Made by a program: the position numbers and the translations under genes
Assembly (NCBI GenBank): GCA_015178975.1
Contig: WHVD01000084.1
Location: forward strand, 248,001-312,000
Direction of reading: 5' to 3'
Source of the DNA: Hysterangium stoloniferum
Taxonomy: Eukaryota; Basidiomycota; Agaricomycetes; Hysterangiales; Hysterangiaceae
Length of the DNA: 64,000 bases
Notes under the pieces: generated by a model
The model's database searches: none
Told to the model about the DNA's origin: nothing
What the model saw: the letters and a program-made list of their open reading frames with translations, nothing else
Part shown: piece by piece, positions 25,001 through 42,275 of the stretch
Position numbering within the stretch: the stretch's first letter is position 1
How the letters are laid out: each line of letters opens with the position of its first letter

Positions 25001-26484
25001 TTTGATTTCAGGGCGAAACGGAGCCACAAGAGGGCGCGGTGTATAAGCATCCGTCGTTGCGTGTGGGATATGTATCTCAGCATGCAACTCACCATATTGG
25101 TACGTTTCTGGAGTTTGAACAGGGGGACTAAACCAAATTTGGATTCAATAGATCGACACCTGGAGAAAACTCCCATTCAATATATGTAAGTGTCTTTTTT
25201 GCTATTGTGTTTGATGGGTATGATGACTGGAGTTGTTAGTCAATGGCGTTACCAGGATGGCCATGATCGTAAGTCTGTTCCTACCATCGATTATTAGTTT
25301 TCGCTATTGACGACTTGTTAGGGGAAATTCTTGAAAAGGCGACGCGAGTCGTGACTGAAGAGGATAGGAAACTAATGGATACTGAATTCGTTGGGAAAAC
25401 CGGCGAAAAACGTAAATTAGAGGTTAGCAGTCAAACATTTTATAGCTGAATATCTTGCTCAGTCTTTTGATGCCGCCAGATGATTATGGGTCGACAGAAA
25501 CTCAAGAAATCATTCCAATATGAGGTGAAATGGCGTGGCTTGGACCACAAATTTAATGTCTGGATACCACGGGAACAATTGCTGGAGAAAGGCTTCGTGA
25601 AACTGGTGCAACAATTCGATGATCTCGAGTCCTCGCGAGAAGGCGCTGGAACTAGGGAAACTGCGGCTCACATTGTTCGAAAACACCTGGAAGATATAGG
25701 TTTAGACGGTGATATTGCGCAATACAACGAAATTTCCGGATTGTCTGGCGGTCAGCGATGTTTTTGTTTTCCACAATAGTCGGCTAAAGTACATTTATTA
25801 GGACAAAAGATCAAGTTGGTTATCGCCGCTGCGCTGTGGAATAATCCTCAGGTTAGCGAGTCAATTTCCCCCATTCGAATTATAAAGGACTTGAGTGTTA
25901 TTCGATGTTAGATTTGCATTCTTGACGAACCCTCGAATTTTTTGGACCGTGACGCTTTAGGTGGTCTTGCCGTTGCAATCCGTGACTGGGCAGGGGCGGT
26001 GGTGAGTATAGATTTACAAGGGATTCCTCCATTTAACTCAATTGTTTAGGTCATCATATCACACAATAATGAATTTGTGACAGCATTGTGTAAGTTGTCA
26101 TGACGTCTGTACTATACTGTCTGGTGCTTAACGCTGTCGTTAGGCCCCGAAATTTGGAATATCGAGGGAGGGAGAATGACGCATAAAGGCAAATGCGCGG
26201 TTGTTGAGGATGCGTTCGCGGACGGGAAGTTGACACCCGCTCGGTCCCGGATGGTGACACCTGCAGGGTCGCGGATCGCCACCCCCTCTGGCTCAGCGGC
26301 TGTTACCCCTGCCGGGAGTGGCGCGGAAGACAACAAGACTGGAAATGGGGCAGCACTACCCGTCATCAAAAGGAAGAAAAAGACCAGGAACCAGCTTAAA
26401 GCCCAAGAGGAGAGACGCCGACTCCGAAAATTGGACTGGCTCACTCGTGGGGGACCGAAGCCTGAAGATACGGATAGCGATTAG
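22048..26484 (+). CDS. eEF3-family ABC-F ATPase of the New1/Elf1 type
   Basis: ATG 22048 ([19 protein letters not shown]). The N-terminal half is HEAT-repeat ([38 protein letters not shown]). Then two ATP-binding cassettes: the first with Walker [10 protein letters not shown], signature [16 protein letters not shown], and Walker B LLLLDE joined over two introns to PTNHLDRTS; the second with [14 protein letters not shown] and [14 protein letters not shown]. Inserted in the second cassette is a chromodomain-like segment ([20 protein letters not shown]). The C-terminus carries a TPAGSR-type repeat and [19 protein letters not shown], with [16 protein letters not shown] at the end. In eEF3 the insert and tail differ; this pattern is nearer to yeast New1 and fission yeast Elf1 (translation termination/recycling, mRNA export). 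The family assignment is firm, the subtype likely. Confidence 0.88.
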
Positions 26485-28370
26485 TTACGAGATTGACGGG
26501 TGGCATCTTTTTTGTTGTTGATGATGAACGAGAATACCCTAGATATAGACATATATTGAATGATGGTTGGATTTGTACAGAGAAAAGCGATAATTAGACG
26601 TCTAGTTCTGCGGAATGATACGGATATTGGCGGATCAAGAAGCAGAAGCTGTTGTCGATCTTGTCGAAGTAGCCCTTTGACCTGAGATTGACAGGGAATC
26701 AGGGATGTTCTTTTTGGCCCGAAGCCTCCTTGGGGAATTTGAACTGGTTTGGATATAGAGTTCAAGAAGGATAAACATTGTGGATTCGGTGTGATAGAGT
26801 AAACCCGGGTGAAGGGTAATAAATAGGAAACGTCGGTCTGTCAGAACGACCTTGCCTTGGCCGGAGGAGCTAAATTAGAAGAAAGGGGAATCAGATGCGT
26901 CGAAAAGCCGTCAATGGGTTTTACGTTTGATGCGCCTACGAGAGGAGGAGGAGGAGGACCCCAGATGAGACCCGCCATCTCAAGTGCGGTCGCAGACGGA
27001 GCGAAGCCCTTTTGGTCCGAGCATTAACGCGATAGCCAGGGAACAAGCTATTTTTTACGATGCAGCCGACGGGGCAGCCGACAGGTTATTTTACGAGGGC
27101 ACGCCCGTTTGCGATGGTCGCGGTGCTAAAAAACCCCGGTGTATGCATTATCCCAGAGGCGGGACACGTGACGAGTGACCACCGGTGATCATCGCGAACT
27201 GATATTGTGGCGTGGAGTCAACACGATGGGAGGCGCGCGCGCTCGTTCGAGGGAGGGTCCGACAACCCAAAGGGCTCCGGTGTTCAAGGCAGAGCCTCCA
27301 GAGGGGGGCGAAACCCAAACGGCGCCCGATTTCGAATAGTATAGAGTAGGACGAGGGAGGCCTCGATGCAGTGGCACACACCCTCGTACCTTGCTTGCAC
27401 TACCCCTCTATTTTAACCGGCATCACACATACGAAGTTTGAGCCACTTTAAGGCGCATCGATTTAACACGTAGGGTGGATGGGTTCCTTCCCATTACAGA
27501 GCGTACGTAGTTGCGTCCAGACAGCCATCGGCGTAACCCGCGCGGGACAGGCGACCGAGAGTCGGATAATGCACCGACGGGTCACGGTGGTCTTGGAGAG
27601 TGGCAGCGCGTGGGCCCGACGAGTGGAATATCCTTTACCGTCGAACACGGTTTCCATACTTTTTGCATAGTAATCTACTATGTACTTATCGAGCAGATTT
27701 GGCACATGATGCGCATCGGACCAGGAAAAAAACGGGGAAGAAAAAGGTTTCCCCCATCATACACTCACTACGCGACACCGAAAAACAGTGATGGCGAATT
27801 CGATGCAGTGTGTGCCAGCTGATCGCAGTGGTTCTCTCGCAAAGGCGCAACACGCACACAATCGCATCACTCACACTTGGCGCGCAGATATATGTTTTGC
27901 CGCGTACTCACACCTCCCTTCGTGACTTCGTGAAACACAGAGTCAGCATGCACCACGAACCGCTTCTCGCAGCCCCTAAAGGTTTTTCTGGTTGTATTGT
28001 TCCTCGCGCCATGCGTGTGACGACACAGGCCCAGCTGCCCCATCCGGACCCCAAAGTTGCCCCCCCCCCAGAGCAGCTGCACGCTGTGCCCTCGCATCCC
28101 CCGCGGGGTGCGTCGCCTCCTCCGGGTTTCTTCGGCGGCAGTCTGGTTCTCGTTCGTCATGGGTGGCGTGTGGCTCGCGTCCATCGATCGATGTCCATGC
28201 CCCATCGCGGGGACACAAGGCAGCAGCCCTGCCGCAGCAGGCCAGGGCACCCTCCCTGCATCCGGCGTGAGCTGCCACCGCGGGCCTGCACCGCGCGAGG
28301 CGGACGACAGGCGATCCGTGGCGGGCAGTGAGGATGCGGTATGGGCCAAGCCAGCCACACGCACAAGGCC

Positions 28371-28429
28371 GATGTGCGTGTGCTTGTGCGTGCTCTGCGT
28401 GTGTGTGCGTGTGTGTGCGTGTGTGTGCT
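28371..28429. repeat. GT-rich microsatellite, (GTGTGTGC)n-like
   Basis: Repeats of GTGTGTGC and GTGCGTGT make an almost pure purine-pyrimidine alternation, a sequence able to adopt Z-DNA. It lies in the GC-rich region without a clear gene. Confidence 0.8.
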
Positions 28430-29372
28430 CGCCAAGGACATGGCGAACGTCCGTCGGCCCCCACTCCCGAGTCACCTGTGGTGTGCCGTAACCTCTGCGG
28501 CGCACGATGGGTGACGACGTCCCCTCTCCCTATTTGGGACAGAACAGACGGACCTGGCCAGCTCATCCCCCGTTCATCGAGACATCCCAAAACCCCGTGT
28601 CTCTTGGCACCCACCCGACGGGCAGTGTTCGCGGTCGCTGTATATATGCACACGTGTATAATATTTTTCTGTTTACTTGACGTACGTCCGCCGGTAGATT
28701 AATTGTATATCACGGACGGAGAAGCTGGAGATTCCGGAGAATTGTGTCAGAATCGGCGACTGTCTCGCCTCAGGAAGGTCGGACGTGCAGGGTCCCACAA
28801 AGTGCCGACGCCATTCTTGAATTGGATAAATCCATAATTCGCTCAGGGCAATTAATCTCGTGACTATTTCCTGACCACCGATGGCGATTAATTTCACTCG
28901 TGATACGTGTAAAGTGCAGTACCTGGGTCGTGGTGACCACGGGAGTCTCCCATGTATACTACCAAAAAAATGGGCTTTTGTTTCATTCTATGCAAGTGTG
29001 TTGTAATGAAAGAATACGAGTAAATGCAGATGGCCAAGTGCAACAAAAAAACGAGGTCAAAACAAACGCTAGCATCTGTGTTTTACAATAACTAGAGGGC
29101 ACCGTTTTGTATATACGTCTGCTATCCATGTCCGCGTGGCGACAGCAAGAACAAAATGTACACTATGAGTGTGAGTGTGCGATGAGGGGGAAAAAAAAAC
29201 CAAGAGGGGGTAGAAAAAGGTGCTGCAACCAAAGAACAAGTGGTATATGAATCGGGTTCGATAGTGTCAAAGTACACAGGCCAGCGCATTGGCGAGGTGC
29301 AAGGCCGTGAATGGATGAAGCCCGACCCTTGTCGCCGCGGACACACAGCACGATATTTAGAACGGAAAGGGA

Positions 29373-29413
29373 TTTTTTTTTCTTTCTTTTTTTTTATAAA
29401 AAAAGAAAAAAAA
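29373..29413. repeat. Near-perfect A/T hairpin just after the homeobox stop codon
   Basis: A T-rich arm with one C interruption pairs with an A-rich arm holding one G (TTTTTTTTC... and ...GAAAAAAAA) around a tiny TAT turn. It starts 18 nt beyond the stop codon of the minus-strand homeobox gene, so it would be in its 3' untranslated region. Confidence 0.7.
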
Positions 29414-29430
29414 TCGGGGGCAGCAGTAAC

Positions 29431-30901
29431 TTAACCGGAGCGGCCGCGGCGTTCGTCCGGGGGCGAGTCGTCGCGTCTGCGACTCGAGGACGCCTCGGCA
29501 GACAGCACCTGGTACGACTGATGCGTCGGACGCGGCTCCCCGGTGTTGGTCGAGTACGCATGGTGCAGAATCGGGGGGAGATTATTCGTCTGGTTTCTGC
29601 TCTGGCGCATGGACTGTCTTTTATTCTGGAACCTTCAGGACCAGACGACACGAGGGGGGGGAGAGAGGAGAAACCAAACACGGGAGGGGGGAAGGGGGAA
29701 GGAAAAAAAAAAAACAAAAAAAAAAACGTGAAAGGGAGATCCTAGCTATATAATGCACGAGGGGACGTACCATATCTGCACGGAGCGCGGCGACATGTCG
29801 AGCTCCTTCGCGAGGCTCTCGCGCTCCTGGGTGGAGGGGAACGCGGTGCGCTGGTACGTCGCATTCAGCACGCGCAGCTGGTTCGCGTCGGCGCGCTTGC
29901 GCTTCTTCTTCACCATCGGCTCGTCCGGGGCGCGGTCGCTCGACGGCGACGGCAGCTCGGCGGGGCCCCACGCCTCGCGCTCCTGCGAGTATCCGTACGC
30001 GGACGTCGAGTACGGCGGGTCGTGCCGCGACTGCTCCGGCGAGAGCGAGGGCGAGCTGCCCCACTCGCCGACGCCGAAGGGCGGCGGGGGCACGGCGACG
30101 CTGTTCGAGTAGCCCGCGGGGCGGGCGTGGTGGTGGTGGGACGAGGGCTGGTAGTGCTGCTGCTGCTGGAGCGAGTAGGGCGCGCCGCGGGAGGTGGTGG
30201 AGAAGTAGGGCATCGTGGAGCGGGAGCTCTGGCCCTGGGGCAGGTACGAGGTGCTCTGGTGGGGGTCGAGGCCAGCGGTGGTGAGAGGAGGGAGCCTGCC
30301 GCGCTGGGTGTCTTGGGAGAAGGGCTGGGTGGAGGAGTTTGCGCTGGTGTAATAACTGGAGGAGGTGTTCGAGGCTTGCGGGTATCGCATGTCGAATCCT
30401 GCGAGGTGAGAGGGCCAGTTAGTAGGGGCAGATGGGAAGGAGAGACCGCCTGAAGGAAGGTTCATAGAAGCGTGGATGGTGTGGTGTGTGGCACGGAGGG
30501 TGAGGGGGGAGAGAGGAAGAAGGTGAGGGAGAAGGGAGGGGGAGGGCTTAATTATGTATGGCTGACTTACGCGATTCTGTCCAAAGGCTCGTCTGATTGG
30601 CAGCTGTGTTCGAAGGAGAATGATAGCCAGAGGAAGGGATCTCGGATTCTTGGTAGCGCCCGGTAGGGCTTTGGGCCCTGAAGCCGGAAGCATGATGGGA
30701 AGAAGAGGAGGACATGGCGCGAGAAGGCGAGCTCGTGTTCAAGGGGGGCAGGGTGGGTCTGGGGGCGGAAGCAAACGCAGAGCTCGCGGGGGGCGAATAT
30801 AATGCAGACGGCACAGAGGGGGACCTCCTGGAGCGTTGCCCATGCGAGTCGAACTGAGTCCGCTGCCTGCCGGAATCGCAGTCCCTGGGGTGTTCAGACA
30901 T
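29431..30901 (-). CDS. Homeodomain transcription factor
   Basis: Three exons: 30571-30901, 29771-30398 and 29431-29632; total 386 residues, start ATG 30899-30901. In-frame upstream ATGs exist (one near 31050), so the N-terminus could be longer. A Ser/Pro/Gln/His-rich region precedes the homeodomain (about 260-325): KKKRKRADANQLRVLNATYQ, FPSTQERESLAKELDMSPRS, VQIW joined over the last intron to FQNKRQSMRQ. Recognition-helix residues WFQNKR are intact, so sequence-specific DNA binding is expected. A polar and acidic tail (EASSSRRDDSPPDERRGRSG) closes it. The class is a typical 60-residue homeodomain, not a TALE mating-type protein; its targets are unknown. The last intron (29633-29770) contains a very long pyrimidine tract. 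Confidence 0.88.
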
Positions 30902-32411
30902 GATATTTGGAGGAGATTGAGGCGGGTGTGATATTGCAAGGGATAATGGGTGTTCGTGAATTGATGGAAAGGCAGACTCATATAGGGAGAGGGCAGATAG
31001 AGCGGGCTGTGATGAGGTAGTGGTAAACACATGGTTATCGTCGAGTAGCATTGCACAGAGAAGGGGAGCAGAGTGAACGAGGGGGAGGAGAGGGACAAGG
31101 ACACGGAAAACGGAATAGGACCAACACCTAAGGGAGTCTCCAGGGTCACATTGACTTGCGCGCGCCACTGGGGGCAGACATAAATAAAGGGAGAAAACAG
31201 AATTACGAGAATTAGGAAATACTGGATATTTGGAAGCAGGATATTCCTGTTGGGGGATTGATGGGGGGGTGCAGCTCTAGCACTGCACAGGGATCGACAA
31301 CACGACACTCGCCCTCATCGATGTCCCGGGGCTTGGCGGATGGCCGGCATGGAAGCACGATCTGAAGGAATCTGACAGGGCAGGAAGCGGCAAAAAGTAA
31401 ATGAAGAAGGATATCCGGTTAAATCACGAAAGCAGTGGTTATCATCATTCCGGCGCAACCTCTTGTGTGAAGCTGGGAACCTTGCTCTCAGCTTCGGGGT
31501 ACTTGGCGAGTTGTTTATGTACATACTCGACTTTTCCGATTAAAGTGAAATCGACGAAAAGGGATGCGGACAGAAGCACCGTATCCTAGCACGTCGACGG
31601 CTAAGGCCCCCCTACGTATTGATTCCCAGTCCAGTGTGCACGGATCAATCCCACATCATTACCATCTTGAAGCCTCGCGTAGCATCCTTATTGTTATTTA
31701 TTTATTTCGCCCTTGCGCAATTTCGATGCGGAGTTGACATCAGGTAATGATTAGGTAATTCCCCAACCATAATCTATCTTTTCGCTTGTCAACGGCGTTC
31801 TCCATCTCTGGACGGTTTCTGGCTTCCAAATACTGTCCTAGACACACACTCCCAAGCCCTGCCTTGCAGTTCAATCGATGAGATCGTTCCTAACGTAACA
31901 AGCACCAAACATGATGCAGCCAGGCGACGCAAGTTAGGGGGCGTGCTCTCCTCGCCCCCGCGCCCGTTTTGAATCCGCCACATGCACGAGGCGGGACTGT
32001 TTTTACGCGCAGAGAGAAAATCTATTATTTAGGCCACGCTGCAAATTAGGTGGTGGGAGATCCCCGATCTCTGCCTGCCTTTTTGGTCCATTTGAGGTGT
32101 GGCACTACAATGGGGGAGGGGGGGGGCCTTTGATCCCAGCACTTAATCCTTCTTGCAATCAAACATTCCTAAATCAGATCGGAATTTAACCTAATTTGTA
32201 TAATTATAGTGTGAAATGTGACATGCCTCGGTCTGCGCGAGTCACACTCGATCACCGTGTCGATATAGCATAGTTCGAAAGAGAACATATCTCCCAATTA
32301 TCTGGAGAACATTTCTCTTAATTACCTAGAGAACATTTCTCCCATTTGTCTAGCGATCATTTCTCCAGAGATCATTTCTCCAGTTATCCAGAAGACGTTA
32401 TCCACCCCATC
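30902..32411. other. Divergent promoter region of the homeobox and kinase genes
   Basis: 1.5 kb between two divergent starts. Some in-frame extension of the homeobox frame occurs up to about 31168. A G-run lies at 32111-32125. Tandem repeats lie just before the kinase ATG (separate entry). Confidence 0.5.
32281..32394 (+). repeat. Tandem GAGAACATTTCTC-like repeats in the kinase leader
   Basis: Five imperfect copies at 32281, 32305, 32329, about 32352 and about 32370, with spacing of 24, 24, about 23 and 18 nt. The core GAGAA-CAT-TTCTC is an inverted repeat with a 3-nt gap; the last two copies read GATCATTTCTCC. They end about 18 nt before the kinase ATG, so they may be promoter or 5' untranslated region. 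Confidence 0.8.
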
Positions 32412-37815
<5,404 letters not shown>

Positions 37816-40800
37816 AGGCTAAGCCGGCATTTTACATGGCATTGCAATACGTTAAATTGTTAGGTTTGAAGGCTGTTTTTACCTTGTACTTTTTCTCTCG
37901 CTTAGTTACCATGACATCACGAACCGATATGACATTATTCTTTCTCTTGAGAGGCCTTTTGTGTCGTTTGTTCACGTGGGGCCTGTCGCGGCTGTGCTCT
38001 GTGCTGATTTGCTATACAACTGGTAAATGAACACAACACCTAGAGCAAGAACTCAGGTCAGCTCGCTCGGCGATTTGACATTGAATTCATCAGAACCTTG
38101 TCAGAACCCATCAATTTTCATACCGTGATCGATCGGGATCGGGTCCATCGATCGGGCCAGTATCGGGCAGTAGCTTAATGATATTATGAGAAGCGAAAGC
38201 ACAGATAAAGTAGACAGACTGTCATTACTGAAGACGGTATGATGACATCAGGCCGCAGCACTTATGAGAGGGATTGCTCGAACGGGGGAAACAATGAGTG
38301 AAAAAGGAATACGGAGAGCTACGGATTTGCAAAAGAGGGCGTTACAGAGCAGCAACTAAACAAGTTTTACATGCTGGCACATGCAGCCAGGGACGGGCAT
38401 CTTGAGCGGGTGTAATATTGCGCTGAAGATCTCAAGAGTTTGCAGATCTTAAAAACCTTTGTTAGGTGATTTGGTGAACTCAGTGACGACCTTATACTTC
38501 GATGCTAAAGTGCCGTCCCCCGACGCCAGGTACCAATTAGAATCTGGAAGGTTTGTTTGTACACGAACGCTCGTTTGTACGCATTTATATTGCGGACTAA
38601 TGACAAGAACTTATCAACTTGGATACGAAACGATGATGTATCAATCACATGGCTTTGGTCAAGATAAGTGGGCAACATCTTCGCCTGGAGAACAACAGAA
38701 TGAAGGCGTTAAATGGGATTGGCACAGGATATGTCCCAAAAAGGCAATGTCAGGATGCCAATTGAATTGGACGAAATCGATATCGGGGGAAGCATTATTG
38801 GATCAAGGCACCAAAAGAAGACGGCAAAAGACTTGGGAAGCGCTTTGGCATGTAAAGAGCAGCCTAAAACCGGTGTAAACGGAAGAGAGCTGCGTCGGGT
38901 CCATTCTCGGAAATGCTCCCTTTGTCAAATTCAGTTTGTTGATGACCTAGAAAAGAAGCACGCACAAGGCACGAGGGGGTCAGCAATTGACAATAACGGG
39001 CATATGAAACGTGGTGTGATGGTACATGTAATGCGAAAAAAGGCAACGCAACGAAGAAGTCGGGAGGTGCTGAATAAACCGGTGGTCTTCAGTAACAAAA
39101 ATCAAGCGTTTGCACGTAAGGAAAGCGGAGTCGAAGGCGGAGTCGGAGTTTTGGGTGTTAATTTTGAAAGAGCGACGACGTCTCTCTCTCTTTCGGTCTG
39201 GCAAGTCAACTGGTTTGGAGAGTAATAGAGAAGAACTAGCCAAGTCCTTCCAGCATCGGACTTTCCACCGGCTCTAAAGAGTGCACTTATCAACGCACTG
39301 GCAGTCTTCCCCCCCCCCAATAATTCACAACGAACCTTGTTTTCCTTTCAACCATTTGAGAACAACGCCTTATTTCTACCATCGATCCGTCTTCACTTGG
39401 TGATGATCAGTCTTCCTTTCTCAGCCCCCAGATTTGAATACAAGCGTTGAGTGTGGCGATCTCCCTTCCCCACGGATCCGAACAAGGGGTTGCTTCCATC
39501 CATCATTGATGTGCCCAACACAGAAGAGGCTGAACTCTACTGCCCAACTCGTTTCGTAAGAGATCTGCAAGATTCGTTACACTTTCAATAGATTTCTACG
39601 CATCTGTTCATTTATTCCAGGCAAGGAAAAGGAAGCAGGGCGACATGAGTTGACAGCACGGAAGACACTAGAGTTACATGATCTTGGTAAAAATACTCGG
39701 TGGCGTACAATTCACTTTGCATAACCACTTTGTCATTGCAATAGACTACGGGCTTGTAGATCCGGGCAAAGTACGTATCTTTACCCATTGATCTTGAATA
39801 TCACTTCCGTCTGTGTAATAGTAACCCCATGAGCATAACTTCATCAAGTCACAGGTGAACGCACACGCACGAGAAGAACCGAGTATGAACAGCCCTGAAG
39901 CCCACCAGCACTAGGAGTTCGCACGGGGATCGGCGAGTTTGTTTTGCGAGCCGCAAGAACACCGAGTGGCTATATGCCGCCCGGGCCCCCTGCAAGCGTT
40001 GCGTCGAAGCGACCGCATCGCCAAGGCATATTTCCAGCTGACTTGGGTCCCGAAACAATAAATGGGAATTATTTAATTTGGATGGCAGTGGGCGCAGTTC
40101 TGCAGTAGCAGCAACTGAGCTCCATCTCAACAGCAGCGCAGGCGTGCGGGCGCATTGCTGCACCTCCCAACTAAAAATTTGAATGGCTGTGTGTTTCAAG
40201 ACCGGTACCGGTGCACGTAGACTGTGCCTCCAATAGCATCCTTTAAGAATTTATTATATCAGATCTGCGATTGCTTGGACACAGCTAGATGTATATATAC
40301 ATGCATGTTTGGCTTGGAATATCGGCGGCATAGCATGTGGCCTGTGTCGGAACTAGATCTGATTCATCATCGATATCTCATATCTCCATATATACTTCAT
40401 GGCCGAACAGAACGAATAAATGCATCCCCGCTATACCTCCAATTATCAATTACACAACTAAAAACTTCGATGCCTTACAATGTTAATAACAAAGTACTTC
40501 TACAAGACACATACAACACTACAACTAAGAAGACGCATTAACGGGCTTGACAAAAAAAAGTGGCATTACATGATGGAATAAATAGGTTGATGGACGGGGG
40601 GAGTTTCAGGAATGAGGCAATAAATAAGGATAAAATATAAGGAAGAAAACGATAGATACTGAACGTTCTTTTGCAGCAAATATCCAATGAATGTCCTTCA
40701 AAAGTCCAACAAGTGAAAAAAATCTAGCTGTGAAATCATGCCGATTGAGATTGAAGCAAATAATAATAATAATAGTCGTGAGGATCGTGATGGGACATCA

Positions 40801-40865
40801 CCGCCCGAATGAAGACGTGCTTGAATTAGAGTGGGAACGAGACCTTCCATAGGGATGTGGGCGTT
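37816..40865. other. Long gene-poor stretch
   Basis: About 3 kb. Open frames at 38459-38878, 38713-39225 (plus) and 38980-39243, 39102-39320 (minus) overlap each other, and none shows a domain, a start context or a chain of introns. GATCGGG-type short repeats occur at 38128-38167. I cannot support a gene. Confidence 0.4.
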
Positions 40866-42275
40866 CTACAGAATGCAACAATGAATGTGAGCGGCGGAAC
40901 GATGGTGGGTCGAATCGAGAGATGCAGGCAGGGAAGTCGATTGGACATAGGGAGAAGTGGGAGTGGAAGAAGGGTGGGAGTGGGGTCGTGATCGAGAGGT
41001 AGATGCGGATGGCGTCAGCGCCGATACTGAACCGTTGGGCACCCTGGCGGTGGGGGTCAAGTGAACGTCAGACATTTCTATATCCAAGTTTTCATGCGGG
41101 ATTTCAACCGAGGAACCGACGTGTGTCCGCGCGTGTCGTCTCATGTTGCTCATGACGCTGAAATGCCGATCACAACCAGGAAAAGAGCATGCGAATGCTA
41201 GATAAGGATTTAAAACGGGGCATTGTAAATGCTGAGAAGGGACTCACGCTTCTCCCCAGTGTGTGTATTATGGTGAATCTTAGGGGATAGTGTCAGTCCA
41301 TGTTGAAGCATTGTACAGTAGAGCGTAAGAGATTAACGCACCTTCAAGCTACTGGGGCGGTTGAATAGTTTACCGCAGTAGTGGCATCCATATTTCGGAT
41401 CCATTCTTCTTCGTCGGCCGGGGACACGAATAGGTGCCTCATCACCTGATGCTGTAGACGGAGGTGACGGCACCGAACATTCTGCTGGCTCTGACGTATA
41501 ATTGAGCGACGGGTGTCTGGATATGGGGGGAAAGATATTTGCTGGATAGATTCGGTTCAGTGCGCAGCCGCAAGGGAAAGGAGTCACAAATACCTGCTGG
41601 CGATCCAGTGCTTGGTAGAGTGTGCCGACGTTTCATCAACGGGTCAAGTTCTATTTGTGAACCTGAGGCCGCTCCCTTCAGGGTGCACCGTGCGGGAAGG
41701 TATGAATCTTCCATCAAGGGGTCGGATCGCAGCAGTGAGCTTGTGTGTGGTTCCGAAGTACAGGTTTTACTTGAAAGACTATGACGGGATGAAGATATTA
41801 TAGGGGGGAGTACAAGAGATTGGTCGTCAGAAGAAATGAGTGATTTCGTAAGTGTATCTGGCTCTGCATCGGAGTGATGCCTTGGCCAGCCCGAGTTCGA
41901 GTGCCCTGAATTTTGAGACCACGCTGATCTAGGCGAATTCTGGTATGCAATGTATGAGCAGTCCGTACAGGGGATGGAAAGGCAATAACGACCCACCCTT
42001 GTAGAAGAAGACTTTGGACTTTCACTGGTCCGCGTCGGTGAGTTTTGACGACTCCGAGACTCCTCTGATAATGAAGAGCTCATATCAGTGAAAGAGAACG
42101 GCGAGGGCCGTTTCGCAGGTTGAGACAGCTGCTCTAGCATCGATGGTGTGTGTAAGTACAGGCAGGTGCCTGTAGGAAAGTAATACACACCTCCAAACAG
42201 AGAACGGATGCTAGGTAGTGATGGGTGTCGCTCTGTCTCAATATCTTCTACAGGACTGCCTAGACGTGGTGACAT
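40866..42275 (-). CDS. C2H2 zinc-finger transcription factor (two fingers)
   Basis: ATG 42273-42275 (MSPRLGSPVEDIETERHPSL). Ser/Pro-rich N-terminal exons lead to a basic stretch (RVPGRRRRMDPKYG) and two fingers split over introns: CHYCGKLFNRPSSLK joined to IHHNTHTGEKP, then FACSFPGCDRHFSV and MSNMRRHARTH. The TGEKP linker and all Zn ligands are present. The tail is Ser/Thr/Pro-rich. The frame stops at 40866, but another frame from about 40905 to 40810 (RRSHSLLHSVERPHPYGRSR) looks equally protein-like, so the true C-terminus may be longer. Introns near 42193-42130 and in the middle are inferred from GT/AG ends. Nuclear regulator; targets unknown. Confidence 0.82.

Larger units (their letters stand above)
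26485..29430. other. Long convergent intergenic region, GC-rich in its middle
   Basis: 2.9 kb between convergent stops. From about 26900 to 28650 the GC content rises sharply and open frames appear in nearly all frames (for example 27867-28505 minus, 27976-28653 minus, 28057-28491 plus), as expected when stop codons are rare; none shows a domain. A GT/GC-rich microsatellite spans about 28371-28429. No RNA gene was recognised. Confidence 0.45.

Noticed and set aside
27867-28653. Long overlapping ORFs (144-225 codons) on both strands
   Set aside because: They overlap in several frames in GC-rich DNA, have biased low-complexity composition and no domain; chance is the simplest explanation.
30022-30453. 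Gly/Arg-rich ORF on the plus strand
   Set aside because: Antisense shadow of the Ser/Pro/Gln-rich homeobox exon.
32305-32341. Canonical heat-shock elements before the kinase
   Set aside because: The boxes have GAA and TTC separated by three bases rather than the required two.
32346-32411. Upstream extension of the kinase reading frame
   Set aside because: The extension lacks an ATG (it begins at TTG) and is made of the tandem repeat; ATG 32412 is the first start.
38459-39225. Two overlapping plus-strand ORFs of 139 and 170 codons
   Set aside because: No recognisable motif, no intron pattern, and competing minus-strand frames of similar length.
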